A DNA stretch of 64,000 nt, taken from Flaccisagitta enflata (taxonomy: Eukaryota > Chaetognatha > Sagittoidea > Aphragmophora). Location: positions 83,204,001 through 83,268,000 of the forward strand of contig OZ231127.1 in assembly GCA_965153355.1 (NCBI GenBank), written 5' to 3'. A program made the position numbers and the translations under genes. Each line of letters begins with the position of its first letter. Position 1 is the stretch's first letter. Of the stretch, positions 11,738-24,690 are shown piece after piece. The notes beneath the pieces are model-generated. The model had not been told where the DNA came from. It searched no databases and worked only from the letters and a program-made list of their open reading frames with translations.

Positions 11738-12175
11738 CAGGGAAGCACTAACGGAGGAGCAGCATGGGCAGGGAAGCACTAACGGAGGAGCAGCACGGGC
11801 AGGGAAGCACCGACAGAAGAGCAGCACGGGCAGGGAAGCACTAACAGAGGGGCAGCATGAGTAGGGAAGCACCGACAGAGGAGCAGCATGGGCAGGGAAA
11901 CACTAACAGAGGAGCAGCATGAGTAGGGAAGCACCGACAGAGGAGCAGCACGGGCAGAGAAGCACTATCGGAGGAGCAGCACGGGCAGAGAAGCACTATC
12001 GGAGGAGCAGCACGGGCAGGGAAGCACCGACAGAGGAGCAGCATGGGCAGGGAAACACTAACAGAGGAGCAGCATGAGTAGGGAAGCACCGACAGAGGAG
12101 CAGCACGGGCAGGGAAGCACTAACACAGGGGCAGCATGGGCAGGGAAGCAGCGACAGAGAGGCATTGGCAGAGGA
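11738..12175. repeat. 31-bp minisatellite, about 14 units
   Basis: The unit contains AGGGAAGCAC, a variable YRACAGAGGAGCAGC segment and AYGGGC. Variants alternate (CTAACGG, CCGACAG, CTATCGG) in short blocks, and part of the array is itself duplicated as a longer block. The cysteine-rich minus-strand frames are artefacts. Confidence 0.92.
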
Positions 12176-12549
12176 GCGCCAAGTGAGAGAGAAAAGCGTC
12201 ATTGGAAAAACTTGGAATCATAACTGGAAAATGAAGAAGAGTAAAGAGATGAAGCGCGTTCATACTTGAGAATTAACTGAAAATTGAGAAGAGTCATCAG
12301 CAACCGTGAGCCGCCAGTAAATCAGCTTATTTCTAAGGTCTAAAATTTTCCTGTTTTTCTATTTTGAGTCTCTATCTTGAAACAGGAACTTAAGAAATGT
12401 TTCATTGAAAGTTCGCGAAAATATTTGAACCTTTGGAATCGATGTGTGACAAGAAACAAAGCGCGCAACTATATACCACTTTTAGGTATTTTTGTTTACA
12501 TCGATTTCCGTAACTGGCGGCTCTATTTTGCTGATGGTAAGAGTTACAC

Positions 12550-12895
12550 TTACAGCATCTCGGCGAATGACTGACAGCGTCTCAGCGTCTCAGCAGATGG
12601 CTGACAGAGTCTCAGCATCTTAGCATCTCAGCAGATGGCGGACAGCGTCTCAGCATCTCGGAGGATGGCTGACAGTGTCTCAGCGTCTCAGCAGATGGCT
12701 GACAGAGTCTCAGCATCTTAGCATCATGACATCTCAGCAGATGGCGGACAGCGTCTCATCTGGCATCACAGCAGATGGATCACAGCGTCAAAGCAAAGAG
12801 TAGATGGCTGACAGCGTCTCAGCATTTCGGAGGATGGCTGACAGCGTCTCAGCGTCTCAGCAGATGGCTGACAGCGTCTCGGCGGATTTCAGACT
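12550..12895. repeat. Degenerate ~30-bp minisatellite (GACAGCGTCTCAGC)
   Basis: Units carry GATGGCTGACAGCGTCTCAGC followed by ATCTCGGC or ATCTTAGC variants. The spacing is irregular, about 20-45 bp. The short gap 12176-12549 before it holds nothing recognisable. Confidence 0.85.
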
Positions 12896-13080
12896 GGCTG
12901 CATCCAAAGAGGCTGTCTCAAGGGAAATCGAAAGAGGCGAAGAGCAAGAGACAAAACTATCTATATATGAAAAAAAAAAAGACGGAGGGAGAAAAAATGA
13001 AGCAATGAAACAATGCCAAAGAAGAAAACGATGCAACTGGAAAAACTGCAGCATTCATGTAGAATTGTTCACGTTTAAAA

Positions 13081-13172
<92 letters not shown>
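13081..13172. repeat. (GA)n microsatellite
   Basis: A nearly perfect GA tract, followed to about 13300 by GA/GACA-rich sequence. Confidence 0.95.
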
Positions 13173-13175
<3 letters not shown>

Positions 13176-13503
13176 CGAAAGAAAGAGACAGAGAGACAAA
13201 GATACAAGAACGGAGGGATTGAGAGTCAGAGAGAAACAAAGAAACAGGCAGGGGCAGACATTCATAGGGATGGAGATATAGAGTCAGAGATATAGATAGA
13301 GACAGAAAAAAAAACGAACTGTTTGATCGTATCCCAGAGACACATTACCAAATGATTGGTCTTTTATTCACAGCACATGGTATGTGGTAGAACGTACAGC
13401 ATACATAGAGAAAAACAGAAAGAAATAGAGAAAAAAAAATAACAATAATTGTCTCAGGTGGCAAGGAGGCGTCGTTATGGCAACCTGATCATGGAAACGA
13501 TTA

Positions 13504-14494
13504 CAGGGTGTTTCACGCGTTTTGAGGTTTAAAGAATCGATATAACTTTTCTCCTAGAAAAGCTAATCCAAATCTGAAAAAAGGTCTGAGTAGATCTTGA
13601 AGTGCAGTTTTTTTATGTCACCAATTTTTTATACCTGCGCTTTTAAATATGCCCACTATGTAAGTTTGAAAAATACAACCATATCCAGCCTGCATTTTTA
13701 ATCTGGATAACTATGGCAAAAAAAAAGCAAACTACTTGTTTGTTAGTGTTTCCTATCCAAGCAATAAGAAAAACATAGCAAAATCCATGACCATTTTGAA
13801 GCTCTGTGAAAGATCTTTCTAATGAGACCTTGCTGGTTGTCATATCTCTATCCGTTTAGAAATGGCAGAAGAATGAAGACAGGTGGTCAAGAATTAGGAA
13901 AGTCAGTACCACCTGATTTTCATGGGCTATCTTTATTGTAACAAAGGAACTAAACAAATTAAGTTAGAAATTCGTTCTTGGCTCCATTTTAGAGAAAATT
14001 CATAGCTCTTTAATTGGCTCATGGATATTGAGTAGCTAAGACAATCCTGAGTTACGTAATTGACAAAGAGCAAAGAACAAAATTTCTCGATGGGAAAAAA
14101 TGAAATGAGCATTTTCTTTAATCTGTGATTTTTTTCTTCAATCTTTTGCCATTTCTAAATGAATGACGCTACAATGTCCAGCAACGTCGCATTTTGAAAA
14201 TTTTTTGCAGGGCTTTTAAACAGTCATGGATTTTCTGTAGTTCAGGCCAATATTGACCAGAAACTAGTAAGAGAAGTTGTCCCTTTTTTTCTTTACCATG
14301 TTTAGTTAACAGGATAATGTTGTTTACTTTAAACTCCCGTAGCTCCCAAGGTAAAAAGCGCAAATACAAAAAATTTGTGACATAAAAAAACTGCACTTCA
14401 AGATCTATTCAGACCTTTTTTCAGAATTGGAATAGCTGTTCTAGGAGAAAAGTTATGTCGATTCTTTAAACCTCAAAACGCGTGAAACACCCTG
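13504..14494. mobile_element. MITE G, TA target-site duplication
   Basis: The ends CAGGGTGTTTCACGCG and CGCGTGAAACACCCTG begin inverted repeats of about 110 bp, flanked by TA (13502-13503, 14495-14496). No transposase is present. The core at about 13785-14180 (GACCATTTTGAAGCTCTG, GTTTAGAAATGGCA, GGCTCATGGATATT) is close to the interior of MITE F1. The outer parts differ, so the element is mosaic or nested. Confidence 0.85.
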
Positions 14495-15512
14495 TATTTG
14501 TCTCGGGGGAACATTGACGAAAAGTAGTACTCTGAAAAAAAAAAAAAAAACATTAACAAGCTGCCGCGGTTGACTTGAAACACGATCATTTCCATCATGC
14601 AAGTGGCATTTGTTGGCTGGAAATGAATGAGCCATTCCTGCTGAAGGCGGCGCCACGAATACCGTTTACTTTTGTCACGGAACAAAAGGACAAATACTCT
14701 CAATATTTTTCCTCCCGCAGAGAGACACTTTGTAAGCGGTATATAACCTGACGATGCTTTTCATACACGAGTTGCCAACACACCGTTTTATAGAATCTTA
14801 GGTACATGGATGTAGGAGAGCAAAGTGCCTTGGGCCCTCGGCGTCATTTACCAATTGCCATTAACCAGTCAAATACTCAATCAATAATCCGATGAAATTA
14901 GAAACTCTTTTTCCAATTGCCATTAACCAGTCAAATACACAATCAATAATCCGATGAAATTAGAAACACTTTTTTATTGTTTCTCCATCTTGTGTTATCA
15001 TTCTTTATGTTTCAAACCAGGTGCTGAATCCCACATTCAGTCAATAAATCATTCAAAAAGATGGCCAAGTAAACATTCCTTTGCCTCTCCACCTACATGA
15101 TCATTAAGAATATAAAAAGGTGACGATCCTGCAAATCCCCATGTCGATGTGACTGGCATTGTTTCGAGATATCTAGGTACATAGACGTCTAGACCCTTTG
15201 ACGAACTGAACGTCGGAATAGTCAAGGAAGATTTTCCTATTTTTAGAAACGGAAGGGCAAAGCTTGGCTTCCTTATCTCATAGCGATGTAAATTGCTTTT
15301 TTATCTTATTTTCTTAGTCATGTTTTTTGTTCCGCTTACATCGTCAGACACGAGAAGAAAGGTGATCTTTTCAACTAACAAAAAGATGCGCAAAATCTGC
15401 TCATGAATTTTTTCCCTTTCTTTTCTTTTTTTCCTCACAAAACGTCTGAAGATAAGCTTTTCTTCTGTAGACGGAGACAATTCTTGTTTGTATGGGGTCA
15501 CACAACTTTGTG
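14495..15512. other. No gene; one tandem duplication inside
   Basis: This is unique-looking sequence with several short frames, none gene-like. A 62-bp unit is duplicated in tandem at 14851-14974 (CCAATTGCCATTAACCAGTC twice), with only a few differences. Confidence 0.5.
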
Positions 15513-15730
15513 TTTTTAGTCGCCTGCACGCGCCTCTACAACCCGCTTTGTCCGTCGGTCCGTCCGTCGGTCCGTCCGTCCGTCCGTCCGTCCATCCTAC
15601 TTTTTCCGCTTTCCGACTTTTTCAGCGTTTACGGGCGGTTATTGCATTACTGCTCCTTCCCAAATACATTGTTGAAATTTTCCATACCTGCCCCCCACCA
15701 CCACGCGACTTAGGTAGCCGTGTATCCGTG
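15513..15730 (-). mobile_element. Family A copy, diverged
   Basis: TTTTTAGTCGCCTGCACGCG, the GTCCGTCGG array, CTGCTCCTTCCC, CACGCGACTTAGGTAGCC and GTGTATCCG keep the full family order in inverted orientation. Confidence 0.7.
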
Positions 15731-15833
15731 TAGTTGATGGATGTAAAAAATACTTTAAAAACACGAGCACGTGAATCTGTTTTGATCAATTTATTCGTTG
15801 GTCGATCCGTTGCTTAGTACATCGGTCAAAGTT

Positions 15834-16372
<539 letters not shown>

Positions 16373-16738
16373 ACATGCACGTAACATCGCAGGTAGCTAC
16401 GTGTGTAAGTCCGTACACACGTGCAGATGAACATGAGCTTGCTTGATTCAACAGACAAAGAGATTAGGAATAGGACAAGGAAGAAGGATTGAACGAGTTC
16501 TAGGATTTCTCTCTCTAACTAAGCTAAGTACCTCATTAACGAAGGAGATTAAAAAGCATCAGCTCCAATCGAGATGATGGGATGATTCCAGCAGAGAACA
16601 TACATCTCTTTCCAACGAAGATAAGGCACACCTCGTGTGGTGGTTTAATGTCCACTTTGATAAAATGTGACTAACACAACCTTGAGATCATGACCAACAG
16701 AACCACGATATACTACTCTATGCGTCCAGACAACAATA

Positions 16739-16915
16739 TAGTTAAATCCCGCTCCAACGGATTTCAAGGGATCAACAAGTTTTATTTATCAAAAATAGAA
16801 TACTGTCATGGCCAATATAGAAATTAAAGGAAAACAAGTTGAAGAAAATAAGAATTAGTATCTATTACAGGCGGAATTCCGTTAAAAGCGGGTCCGTTGG
16901 AGCGGGGTTCAATTG
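16739..16915. mobile_element. MITE C1, pogo/Tigger-like ends, TA duplication
   Basis: The ends TAGTTAAATCCCGCTCCAAC and GTTGGAGCGGGGTTCAATTG are inverted and flanked by TA. The CAGTTGAACCCCG-type terminus and the TA target are typical of pogo/Tigger-like elements. It sits about 14 bp from the B3 terminus, as C3 does from B5. Confidence 0.75.
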
Positions 16916-16924
16916 TACCATGCA

Positions 16925-17345
16925 CTGGCCTTTCTGGACAGCGGCCTCAAAGGCCCGATATCCTGCAGAACACAGGCCCTAGATCTGCTTCTCAAAACCC
17001 TCTCAAGTCTCAAATCTCAAGTTAAGAAAATACATCTCTCAGGCCGCAAATTAGCCCTCCAGGACTCAGATCAATCCTCCAGGCTTTAGATCAGCATAAG
17101 GATCTACATATGGATCTCAAATCTGCTCTTCACGCCTCTAACTTACCCTTATATCTGCCTACAACAACTTAGATTTGTTATTAGAGACCTGAAAAATACT
17201 CTCTGAGGATGTCTGAATATTTAATCTGGTGTTTTACAGGATATTGGGGGCTTAGCTTTCAGCCTTTCACTCCACTTTTACTTAGTCACTCTAAGCAGGG
17301 TACCGCTGACCATGTGCGATACTTAAATGACTTGTTCATGCCCCT
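16925..17345 (-). mobile_element. Foldback family B copy B3
   Basis: The plus strand shows one terminus (GGACAGCGGCC to CTGCAGAACACAGG), then a degenerate CTCAAGTCTCAAATCTC-type array. It ends in the module that reads ATCGCACATGGTCAGC on the minus strand, also seen in B1 and B2. The second inverted terminus is not clear. From 17346 to 17677 there is no clear feature. Confidence 0.6.
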
Positions 17346-17676
17346 TCCCATCTTCACGGTAAGTATCCGGTCTAGTTGGATGAAGTTCCCCTTACGCAGC
17401 AAAATCCGCTTAATCGTATGAAGTAAAGTCAACAATCAATAAAGACAACAAAGACAATATTCGACTTGTACAACGTTTCCTCGCTTTATTCCTTCGTGAT
17501 TTATAAACGCATCAACTATAACAATTAACACGCCTCAATGACAACGACAACGACAACGACTAGACAACGACAACGACAACGACAACAATACAATGATTTC
17601 AAGACAGTAAATTTCTTCTTATCATCCTCAAGCGCCCAGAGAATGATTTTTCTCTCTTCTGTGTTTTTGTTTGTGT

Positions 17677-17845
<169 letters not shown>

Positions 17846-18135
17846 GCTGTTGGTCGCGTGTCTGCCAGCAAATTGCAATTGCAAATTCTTGAGATCATTT
17901 GGATAACCAAAGAAAATGCTTTGAAGAGCATCCATTGAGGCCATTTGAAGGCTTCGAAGCTTCGCTTTTAGACGCGTACTCGCATCCCTATAATAAGTCC
18001 TTTGGTTAGTTGGTTGATTGTTCAGTTGTTTAGTAATAAGTAGATCAGTTATACAAATGTTTTATGTCTGGAATCTTGTGCTCTTTTATTACTGATGATA
18101 TTAAAAGAACAGTCATGGATAAGTTCTTTTATCAA

Positions 18136-18330
18136 TTCATCCATTCATCCATTCATCCATTCATCCATTCATCCATTCATCCATACATTCATTCATCCAT
18201 TCATCCATTCATCCATTCATCCATTCATCCATTCATCCATTCATTCATTTATTCATTTATCCATTCATCCATTCATTGATTTATTCAGTAATCCACTCAT
18301 CCATACATTCATTCATTTATACATTCATAG
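18136..18330. repeat. (CATT/CATC)n microsatellite
   Basis: CATCCATT octamers and CATTCATT variants; the IHPFIHSS frames are artefacts. Confidence 0.92.
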
Positions 18331-18596
18331 AAATATTCATATACTAGAAAAAATGCCCATTCACGTAAAAAAATGATTTAAGGAGGACGCATCGTTGGCT
18401 TACTTTGCCTTGTTTCTCCCTCCTTGGCTCCTCTTCAAACAGACAAAAGGCTTCATAGGTGCAGCTCTGAGCTTTGATGTTATCTCTTCAATTTTGCCTC
18501 TTTTTTTTCTTCTGTTTTGTCGCGTGTACAACAAAACTCAACTCAACGTAACCGCAATAATGATTTGCCCGCCAGAAATGAAGCAGAATGAGTAAG

Positions 18597-18799
<203 letters not shown>

Positions 18800-18979
18800 G
18801 GACAGTCAAACTCAGAATCAGACACAGACCGACAGACAGGCAGACGAAACAAATAGACTGAGTACCGGCTATATCGGAGAAAAAAGACTAAGACTGAGAG
18901 AAAGAAATTCATTTAGATATTTTCCAGGACCTCCCATAACCTCATCACTTCAGCGTGTCATGTGACAGAACTGCAAATG

Positions 18980-19204
<225 letters not shown>

Positions 19205-20069
19205 GCAGGCATAAATAGACAGACTCAAAACATTATCACACGCAAGACAGTTAGAATCAAGTGCACCTGAGCTAAACAAGATCCAATTTCGTCAATTTCG
19301 GGTGTGTTTTTTTTTTTTTTTTTTTTTTTCGACTGGCAATTTGTCATCTGGTCCATCTTTTATTGCTTTACTGCTCTCAGTTGTGTCGTTTTTTCCTTGG
19401 TCGTGTTCGTTTGATTAGAGAAGTAAACATCACTTGGTCCCCTAGAGAAACGAGCGAAAAAGGCTGTTTCCGGATTTTATACATGGCTTGAATATGAGCC
19501 CAAGCGATATTAAATGCTAAATTATATTCAAGTGAAGTGTTTTCTAGTCATTCATAGCCAAAATAATCCTTTGGTTAATTTTTTGTTCAAAAAAATTGAG
19601 TTAAGATTATCAGAATTGAAGAAGCTTAGAAGTTAGGGTTGTCATGGCCCAACCAGGCAGCGTTGAGTCGAGTTGAGTCAGCCCTTATATCTCCAAAGCC
19701 TGGTGCTTCCGTATCTGTTTTCGTTTTCATTCCACGACGACGCCCTTAGACGCCATAAAAAAAGAAACAGCATATGACTTTGCAAAAGCTACAACCAAAT
19801 TCTTGCGAGGAATGTCGCACATTTTGCTTGTTCCCTTTATTGGGTATCTATTAGCGCATGTCTTTACCCGTTTTTGTCCACGACGGAATATCATTCCGAC
19901 GGGGACTACTGTATAATTCAAGGCGGGGTGTCGTCGTTGTTGTTGTTGTCACAGACACAGATTTTAAAAAATGGATTACTTTTTTATGCTTTGACCAATT
20001 TGGTTCATATAAGGTGGGAAGTTGTACTAGGGTAAGGCGCTTCACATCCTATCCGATTTTTGTTATCCA

Positions 20070-20800
20070 ACAAATCCAACTGGCCCAACCAGCCTACTGG
20101 CTTAAAATTGAAAAACATGCATAACTTTGGCATTTTTCAACCGATTTGGTTGAAATTTGGTATGGAGTCTCTAAATGAAACGACTCCACATATGTATGTG
20201 ATTTATATGCATTTGAGCATGCTAACCGGTCAAACCAGCTTACCACCCAACCAGCCTAACAGCCTAAAAGTGAAAAACTTGCATAACTTGGTCATTTTTC
20301 AACTAATTTGGTTGAAACTTGGTATGGAGTCTCTAAATGGAAGAACTCAACATATGCACACTATTTGTCCTGTCAAACCAGCCTACCACCCAACCAGCCT
20401 ACCAGCCTACCAGCCTTAAAGTGAAAAATGTGCATATCTTTGGCATTTTTCAACCAATTTGGTTGAAATTTGGTATGGAGTTTCTAAATAGAAGGACTCA
20501 ACACATGTATGTGATTCATTTGCATTTGAGCATGCTAACCTGCCAAACCGACCTACCATCCAACCAGCCTACGGGCCTAAAAGCGAAAAACTTGCATTAC
20601 TTGGACATTTTTCAACTAATTTGGTTGAAACTTGGTATGGAGTTTCTAAATGGAAGAACTCAACATATGCACACTATTTATCCTGTCAAACCAGCCTACC
20701 AACCAACCAGCCTACAAGCCTAAAAGTGAAAAATGTGCATCACTTTGCCATTTTTCAACTGATTTGCTTGAAACTTTGTATAAAGACTCTAAATAGAAAG
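20070..20800. repeat. Satellite-like array, ~155-bp units in ~310-bp pairs
   Basis: Each unit carries AACCAGCCTACCAGCC, AAAGTGAAAAACTTGCATAAC, CATTTTTCAACCAATTTGG and TTGAAATTTGGTATGGAGT. Alternate units differ (one with GCATTTGAGCATGCTAACC, the other with CACTATTTGTCCTGTC), which gives a dimer period. Two overlapping open frames exist only because unit lengths happen to keep frame. Similar TTTGGTTGAAATTTGGTA motifs are common inside invertebrate MITEs. From 20801 to 21576 I see nothing. Confidence 0.88.
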
Positions 20801-21576
20801 ATTTATCGTTCAAACAAACTTATAGGGTCAGCGTTTTTTTTGGTCATAGCAATCTTATGGAATTGGTGATCTTTAACCCCCCTCCGTGGTGGACCCAATT
20901 ACTAATCAGACTTTTTACAATGGCTGAAGTCGCCACTTGCAAGAATTTATCAAAATTTCATGTCATCTCCTATTGGAGCGAATGGCAATTCATGGAAATT
21001 GTAAGAGAACTTCTGTCTCTTGAAAGATGCCCTTAGTCTTTGCGCAAAAACTTGCTGAAAGGTAAAAAAAGATTAGTGAATATACATTTATGACAAATAC
21101 AGCAAGCATATGTTAAACTGGTATTAGTCACCGTGAATGACACACTAACTGTTCTTCTTTATCGTAAAAGTCGTAATGCTGTTTCTTATTATATTGGTTG
21201 TGAAGTTAGCGTTTTTTTCATAGTTGGGCCTTTTCTTAGTATTTATTTTGGCAATGCCGTTCAATGCATTTTTTAATGAAAATGATCAATTTCCCTTCTT
21301 ACCCGATAAAAAAATGTGCTTCTAGTCTTTTTTGGCAAAACTTGTACATTGATTAGCTCAAGAAAAGAGAGGAGGTGATCGCAAAAAAAGTAAGCAGAAA
21401 CGTCCAAAAGGGCGATTTTTCGAATTTTCAGTTGCAAGGACATAAAATAAGAAAAAGTTTATGTCACGAGGTATCAAATGAAAGCCCTTGCAATACTGAA
21501 TCGACTAGTATCGGTCATTAGGGGTTTGGGGAAAAAAATTTTTTTCGTTTACATTGCTAGTTTGATGTACAAAGTT

Positions 21577-21840
21577 TTTAGTCGAGCTGCCTTTTTTTTT
21601 TTTTTTTTTTTTTGGCAATTGGCATTTGCAAGTGATTTTCACGTCACTGCTCCCGCCTTTTTTATCACTGCCCCACTGCCCACCCGCACGCGACTTGGGC
21701 AGCCTTGTGTCCGGCCTTGCTCTATCGGTTTTTCTGATTTTACTGCGATTCTGTTTTGTGTTACTCTACTGCACTTTCGATCTTTTCCATGCTTCCAAGT
21801 CGCGTGCTTTGCTTCAAGTCGCGTGCTATGCGACTCATAC
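21577..21840 (-). mobile_element. Family A copy, rearranged
   Basis: CACTGCCCACCCGCACGCGACTTGGGCAGCC and GTGTCCGGCCTTG match the family end. The array is replaced by a T-run, and the hairpin motif GTCGCGTGCTATGCGACT occurs downstream at about 21818-21835 instead of at the other end. Confidence 0.5.
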
Positions 21841-21949
21841 ATAAGTGTTGTTCTATTTTTTCTCCTTTTTTGTGTGTTATATGTTCGTCACTCAGTGTTT
21901 TGGTCTCTGTCACTTTTTCCTTTCGGTTTCTTTTTCTTTTTTTTTTTCC

Positions 21950-22550
21950 ATTTTGTTTCATGGTCTGCCATGGACTCCTTTTCTTACTTTTTATTTCTTG
22001 TCGTCTATCCTTCATTCTGATCCGTCAGTCTGTCATTTTGTTCTATGGTCTGCCATGGACTCCTTTCCTTGTTTTTTTTTTTCTTGTTGTCTACCCATCA
22101 TTCTGTCTCATGATCTGTCAGTCTGTCATCCGTCATTCTGTCTCACGATCCGTCTGTCTGTCATTCTGATTCATGATCCGTCAGCCTGTCATTTTGTATC
22201 ATGGTCTGCCATTGAATCCTTTTCCTGTTTTTTTTTCCATTGTCTACATGCTTATCTATCATTCTGTTTCATGATCTGTCAATTTGTCATCAGTCATTCT
22301 GTTTTATAATTTGTCTGTGTGTCATATTGTTTCCTGGTCTGCCATAAATTCTTTTCCTTGTTTATTCCCGTTGTCTCTCTGTCATTCCTTTTCGTGATTT
22401 GTCATTCTGTCATTTGTCAGTCATGTTTTGTATTCTGTCATCTGTCATTTGTCATCTGTCATTGGTCATTTTGTTTCGTGATCCGTCAATCTGTCATTCT
22501 GTCATCTTGTTTCGTGATCCGTTATTCTGTCATTCTGTCAGTTTGTTTCG
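21950..22550. repeat. Degenerate GTCATTCTGTTTC minisatellite
   Basis: Short units with GTCATTCTGT, TTTCATGATCCGTC and longer blocks with GGTCTGCCATGGACTCC repeat irregularly. The hydrophobic frames here are artefacts. Confidence 0.8.
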
Positions 22551-22629
22551 GTCGGCAGGGCGCGTGCAGCTCCTGAAACTTGTTTCTGGTCTCAGAACTC
22601 AAATTGGATTAGAAACAACCGCACAGCGT

Positions 22630-23790
22630 GGGTGGGGAAATGGGAGGGGATTGTTGGTTGTGGGTGGAGAAATGGGGAAGATTGTTGGTCGTGGGTGGAG
22701 AAATGAGGAGATTGGTGGTCATGGGTGGAGATAGGAGAAATGAGAAGATTGTTGGTTATGGGTGGAGAAATGGGGAAGATTGTTGGTTGGAGGTGGAGAA
22801 ATGGGGAAGATTGTTGATCATGGGTGAAGAAACGAGGAGATTGTTGGTCGTGGGTGGAGAAATGGGGATATTGTTGGTTGTAAGGGGAGAAATGGGGAAG
22901 ATTGTTGGTCGTGGGTGGAAAAATGGGGAAGATTGTTAGTTGTGGGGGGAGAAATGGGGAGATTGTTGGTCGTTGGTGGAAGAACAGGGGGATTGTTGGT
23001 CGCGGGAGGAGTAATTGGGGGAGATTGTTGGCCATGGGTGGAGAAATGGGAGAAATTGTTGGTCGTGGGTGGAGAAATGGGGATGACTGTTGGTCGTGGG
23101 TAGAAAAATCGGGAAGATTGTTGGTCGTGGGTGGAGAAAGGGGATGCTGTTGGTCGTGGGTGGAGAAATGGTGAAGATTGTTGGTCGTGGGTGGAGAAAT
23201 GGGGAAAATGGTTGGTCGTGGGTGGAAAAACGGGAAAATTGTTGGTTTGGAGAAATAAGGAAGATTGTTGGTCGTGGATAGAGAAATGGGGAGATTGTTG
23301 GCCTTGGGTAGAGAAATGGGGAAAATTGTTGGTCTTGGGAGATGGAACGGAAACGGTGCTGATTACGGGAGAGGAAATGGGAAAAGTATTGATTGAGAGG
23401 AGTGGGGATTGGGGAAAGTCTTGATTGTGGGGAGTGGGATTGGGGAAAGTGTTGATTGAGAGGAGTGGGGATTGGGGAAAGTGTTGATTGTGGGGATCGG
23501 GGAAAGTGTTGATTTGCTGGAGTAAAATCCGGAAATGGGTTGAATTTGTGAGGGGAGTGAAATGGGGAAGGTGTTGGTTGAAGAGGGAGAAACGGGGAAG
23601 ATGTTGGTTGTAGAAGGAGAAACGGGAAAAGTGTAGATCGTTGAACAGGGCAAATGTGGAGTATCTTGATGGGATGGCGTTGATTTTACATTGAGGGACT
23701 TGAGGGGTGTTGCTGATGGGAGGGGAAATGGTGAAGGTGTCGATGTTGACATGAGAAACGGGGAAACTGTGAGAGGGGAAATAGATGGGA
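22630..23790. repeat. 31-bp minisatellite, degrading to the right
   Basis: Unit GATTGTTGGTCGTGGGTGGA followed by GAAATGGGGAA. The first ~740 bp are regular; after about 23350 the array changes to GAGTGGGGATTGGGG-type units. The G-rich strand is the plus strand throughout. From 23791 to 24204 there is only a short (CTTAC)n run near 23872-23895. Confidence 0.93.
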
Positions 23791-24204
23791 GGTTAGACGG
23801 ATGAAAAACGAATGAGATTCCAGATTGGATCTTTCGTAAACAAGCAACACAAGTTTAGCAACGACGTTACATTACTTACCTTACCTTACCTTACCCAAGT
23901 TGCGCTGCAGTCACTTACACCCACCTCAATCACAAACAAACATCGACCATTTGATATCCTCTTTTTTTCAGGTTTTCTTGTTGATGCCATCTTTCCTTTA
24001 TATATGTTGTTGTCAACAGATCAGATTGGCATCATGTTTTTTCCCTCCTCCATTTCTAGATTAGTTGGTCATTTCTTTTTTTTCTTTTTTTTTTCCTTCG
24101 TTTTTTCCGGTCTTGTTGTTCGGATTTGATTGCCCATCTCAGTTGCCAATATCCGTTTTATTTTTTGGGTCTGTTTGACTGTTTCTGCTACAACGTGTTT
24201 TCAC

Positions 24205-24415
24205 TTGGCCTTTTTCGTAACGTTTATTCACTCGCTCGCGCCCCTCATTCGCTCAATCGCTTCACTCTCTTGCTATATTCACGAGTTTGCTCACTCACTT
24301 AGCTCACATTCTCGTGGGACAGTTGGAAAAGAGAAAAATAATGAGATAAAGGAAAAAATAGTAAATACAAAACCACGATAAATAGTTTAGACACAAATTA
24401 GTAGAAACACGCTCT
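24205..24415. mobile_element. Family V MITE, partial
   Basis: TTCACTCGCTCGC, TTCGCTCAATCGCTTC, TTTGCTCACTCACTTAGCTC, CTCGTGGGACAGTTG and the end TAGTAGAAACACGCTC match family V (47.7 and 54.4 kb). The left terminus is not clear. Confidence 0.55.
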
Positions 24416-24464
24416 TCGTCATCGACGAGAAAGGAAGTTGCTTCGGCCTTTCCTCCTACGGGAC

Positions 24465-24690
24465 TCTGTAACTCGCTATCTTGCGATCGCGGTTGGTCAG
24501 TTGGTCGGGTGGTCGGTCCATTGCATTGGTTCGTCGGTCAACCATCTTTAACATTTTTTTTGTGCGTTTATGGGCCGTTTGGACATTTCTGTCCCTGCCC
24601 ATACTATGCTTCGTTAGCCTCTTATGTCACTACCCTTGCCTGTTCGCACGTGCACGCGGCTTGGATAGCCGTGTATCCGGCCTTGTTGGC
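24465..24690 (-). mobile_element. Family A copy, diverged
   Basis: GTCGGGTGGTCGGTCC, TGGGCCGTTTGGACATTTCTGTCCC, GCACGCGGCTTGGATAGCC and GTGTATCCGGCCTTG keep the family order. The hairpin is not intact. Confidence 0.6.

Noticed and set aside
11738-12175. CRISPR-like array
   Set aside because: The repeats are directly adjacent with no unique spacers, and the rest of the window is eukaryotic in character. This also applies to 22630-23790 and 43575-44010.
20060-20723. Two overlapping frames with repeated KVKNLHNLVIFQLIWLKLGME
   Set aside because: They follow the ~155-bp satellite-like unit and have no sign of constraint on protein sequence.
23866-23896. Telomere-like CTTACC run
   Set aside because: It is a short pentamer CTTAC run, not a hexamer telomere repeat.
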